Of a stretch of DNA of 6,920 nt, positions 5,500 through 6,920 are shown one piece after another; positions within the stretch are counted from its first letter, which is position 1; each line of letters opens with the position of its first letter. The stretch is taken from contig JAKBCJ010000261.1 of NCBI GenBank assembly GCA_021807975.1, positions 1-6,920 of the forward strand. The letters are read 5' to 3'. A program made the translations under genes and the position numbers. The stretch is from Pseudomonadota bacterium. GTDB lineage: Bacteria; Pseudomonadota; Alphaproteobacteria; Acetobacterales; Acetobacteraceae. The notes under the pieces are model-generated. The model was not told where the DNA came from. It saw only the letters and a program-made list of their open reading frames with translations, and made no database searches.

Positions 5500-5621
5500 T
5501 GCTCCGGGCCGAACCGATGGGGCCGGGTCGCTTTGCCAGCGGTTTGGGGGCGGCTGCGAGACAGACGCATTGTTTGGCGGAATCCGGCGGCCTCCCGTCG
5601 CTGTGGCGGGCGCAGGTCAGT

Positions 5622-5930
5622 TAGGGCCTGTCGTGAATGGAGCCAACGCAGCGTGGCGACCAAGCGGGCTGCGGCCGCCACCGAAGCTAGCGGCGCGGCG
5701 CCAACCGGCGCATGGCTTCATGCGACAGGGTTTGCACCGGCTGCTGCCCGGACCCATCCGGCATCGGGCGCCAGTATCTGGGCGAGAAATCCTCCGGCGC
5801 CGGGAGAGGATCGTGCGCCGGGACCGTGGCCGATCAGACCCGGTAAAACTCGAAAGATCGCTCCGCACAATGATCCGAATCTCGTGGGAATCCGACGTTT
5901 TTTGTCACCCGGAAGCGACGACAGGCCCTA
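5622..5930. mobile_element. MITE-like or IS remnant with perfect 13-bp terminal inverted repeats
   Basis: TAGGGCCTGTCGT at 5622-5634 is repeated exactly inverted at 5918-5930 (ACGACAGGCCCTA). The unit is 309 bp, begins and ends with TA, and holds no transposase frame in either strand. Ends starting GGGCCTGTC flanked by TA-containing targets recall IS5-superfamily elements, such as the IS427/IS1031 groups found in alphaproteobacteria; that comparison is from memory. A non-autonomous derivative or internally replaced element would fit. The lack of any transposase relic and the absence of a longer target duplication leave some doubt. Confidence 0.5.
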
Positions 5931-5968
5931 GCCACGCCGTTGCTTGTTTAACGTTCGCGAGTCGTGGG

Positions 5969-5989
5969 TGGCCGGAACGAGCCCGGCCA
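5969..5989. repeat. GGCCGG/CCGGCC palindromic intergenic repeat
   Basis: TGGCCGG (5969-5975) pairs with CCGGCCA (5983-5989) over a 7-nt loop. Together with flanking GTGGG and ATGACA it looks like the dispersed GGCCGG-loop-CCGGCCATGAC palindromes common between genes in alphaproteobacteria. It lies downstream of the acyl-CoA dehydrogenase gene, where such hairpins can stabilise 3' mRNA ends, but no T-run follows on either strand, so it is not a standard intrinsic terminator. Confidence 0.6.
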
Positions 5990-6047
5990 TGACACGAATC
6001 AAAAGCGGCCATCGACACCCCGCCAAACGCCGGCAACGCCCGCCGGG

Positions 6048-6920
6048 TCAGGGCGTTCCCGCCGCCAGGACCATATCGATCAGCGCCCCGTCGTCGGGCC
6101 GCCGCAACGGGTCTCGCGGTTCCAGCCGATGCCGCAGCACCAGTTTTGCCAGCGCCAGACGATGCGGCAGGCCGGCCAGCCTGGCCTCGCGCGCCAGTCC
6201 GGCGGCGGTGACGGCGTGATACAGACCCGAGGCCGCCTGACGGGCCAGATCGTCCTCGCCCGCGGCAACAACCTCCCCCGCATACGCAAAAGCCCGGTCA
6301 AACGCCGTATCGAACGGGCGCCGCTCGGTTTCGGACAGCGCCGTCTCCTCCAGCAGCGCGGCCACCCGGGTCCGCAGCGCCGGCAGCGCATCCTCCCGCC
6401 GGATCGCGCGCATCACGTCCAGCGCCACGATGTTGGACGTGCCCTCCCAGATGGAGCCCAGATGGGCGTCACGCAGCAGGCGCGGTTCGCTCCATTCCTC
6501 GATATAGCCGCAGCCGCCGCGCACCTCCATCCCGTCGCCAGTCACCCGCCGGGCATCCCGGCATGCCCGGAATTTGATCAGCGGAGTCATGATCCTGGCA
6601 AGACGCTGGCCTTGCGGGTCGCCTTCATTGGCCTGGCGCAGCGCCTCGCCTGTCAGGAACAGCATGGTGCGCGCCTGCTCTGCCCAGACCTGCATTTTCA
6701 CCAACTGCCGCCGCATCAGCGGCAGGTCCAGCAGGCGCTGGCCGAACGCGCGGCGGTTGGCGGCGACGTACATCGCCTCGGTGACCGCGCGGCGCATCAG
6801 CCCTGCGGCGCGCACGCCATTGGACAGGCGGGAGTTATTGACCATGTCCGCCATCTGCTTGAAGCCGCGGCCGGCCTCTCCGACCAGATAAGCCTCCGCC
6901 CCGTCCAGCCGAACCTCACC
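6048..6920 (-). CDS. Acyl-CoA dehydrogenase family protein, C-terminal part (runs off the right edge)
   Basis: The frame is open from the window edge to TGA 6048-6050, giving 290 residues of the C-terminal half. Acyl-CoA dehydrogenases are FAD enzymes that introduce a double bond next to the thioester of acyl-CoA in fatty-acid or amino-acid breakdown. The visible part starts at the end of the central beta domain (GEVRLDGAEAYLVGEAGRGF), then the helical domain with a long substrate/FAD helix bundle, the FAD-contacting GGCGYIEE (about residues 135-142) and the SIWEGTSNIVALDV segment whose Glu (about residue 159) occupies the position of the catalytic base in this family. The arrangement 'RLLRDAHLGSIWEGTSNI' followed by a further ~130-residue C-terminal helical extension resembles the larger AidB-like members rather than short medium-chain enzymes. 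Substrate unknown. It ends about 120 bp before the MITE-like unit. Confidence 0.92.
   Translation of the reverse strand, partial: GEVRLDGAEAYLVGEAGRGFKQMADMVNNSRLSNGVRAAGLMRRAVTEAMYVAANRRAFGQRLLDLPLMRRQLVKMQVWAEQARTMLFLTGEALRQANEGDPQGQRLARIMTPLIKFRACRDARRVTGDGMEVRGGCGYIEEWSEPRLLRDAHLGSIWEGTSNIVALDVMRAIRREDALPALRTRVAALLEETALSETERRPFDTAFDRAFAYAGEVVAAGEDDLARQAASGLYHAVTAAGLAREARLAGLPHRLALAKLVLRHRLEPRDPLRRPDDGALIDMVLAAGTP

Larger units (their letters stand above)
5500..6047. other. Gene-free interval holding a MITE-like unit and a palindromic repeat
   Basis: Open frames of 80-140 codons exist on both strands, but they overlap in several frames and give Arg/Pro/Ala-rich translations with no family resemblance and no Shine-Dalgarno, as expected by chance in high-GC DNA. 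What is structured here is the pair of 13-bp inverted ends at 5622/5930 and the hairpin at 5969-5989. Confidence 0.6.

Noticed and set aside
5533..5992. Plus-strand frames of 132 and 140 codons and a minus frame of 83
   Set aside because: Arg/Pro/Ala-rich chance frames in GC-rich DNA that cross the inverted ends of the MITE-like unit; no family resemblance to a transposase.
6030..6046. Possible terminator CCGGC/GCCGG after the acyl-CoA dehydrogenase
   Set aside because: Only a 5-bp stem and no T-run on the minus strand, so it is not supportable as a terminator.

Overview
The window looks like part of a GC-rich alphaproteobacterial chromosome, perhaps from the Acetobacteraceae/Rhodospirillales. 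This rests on the GC-rich codon use of the flanking genes, a small YbiI-like DksA/TraR zinc-finger gene, and a palindrome with GGCCGG/CCGGCC arms of a kind that is common between genes in that class. The assignment is an inference from sequence style, not from a marker gene.

Layout. Positions 2-97 are the 3' end of an unidentified plus-strand gene. From about 98 to 4200 there is an accessory-looking block with lower GC and patchy coding: (i) a minus-strand protein with a HEPN-like Arg...His motif (135-833); (ii) about 585 bp with no convincing gene; (iii) a plus-strand pair (1437-2297 and 2281-2784), a 286-residue protein with a beta-barrel-like C-terminus followed, with a 17-nt overlap, by a PIN-domain protein, arranged like a toxin-antitoxin module; (iv) a 104-residue unknown (2854-3168); (v) two relics of GxxExxY-family genes (PD-(D/E)xK-like) on the minus strand, one truncated (3464-3595) and one full length but broken by one stop and one frameshift (3733-4145). 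The full-length relic is flanked by a near-perfect 33-bp inverted repeat built of CGCAAAACA units, and the two relics lie in a roughly 185-bp direct duplication.

From about 4246 onward the sequence looks like ordinary core chromosome: a minus-strand SDR oxidoreductase (4246-5013), a divergent DksA/TraR-type zinc-finger protein (5236-5499), a roughly 550-bp non-coding gap, and the C-terminal part of an acyl-CoA dehydrogenase (6048-6920, minus, running off the window). The gap holds a MITE-like 309-bp unit with perfect 13-bp inverted ends and a separate palindromic repeat.

How it fits together. The accessory block reads as a stack of conflict- or defence-type genes (HEPN-like, PIN pair, nuclease-fold GxxExxY) and debris between metabolic genes. 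No complete new system is visible. The most unusual items are the GxxExxY gene whose start codon lies inside one arm of an inverted repeat, and the large, atypical partner of the PIN protein.
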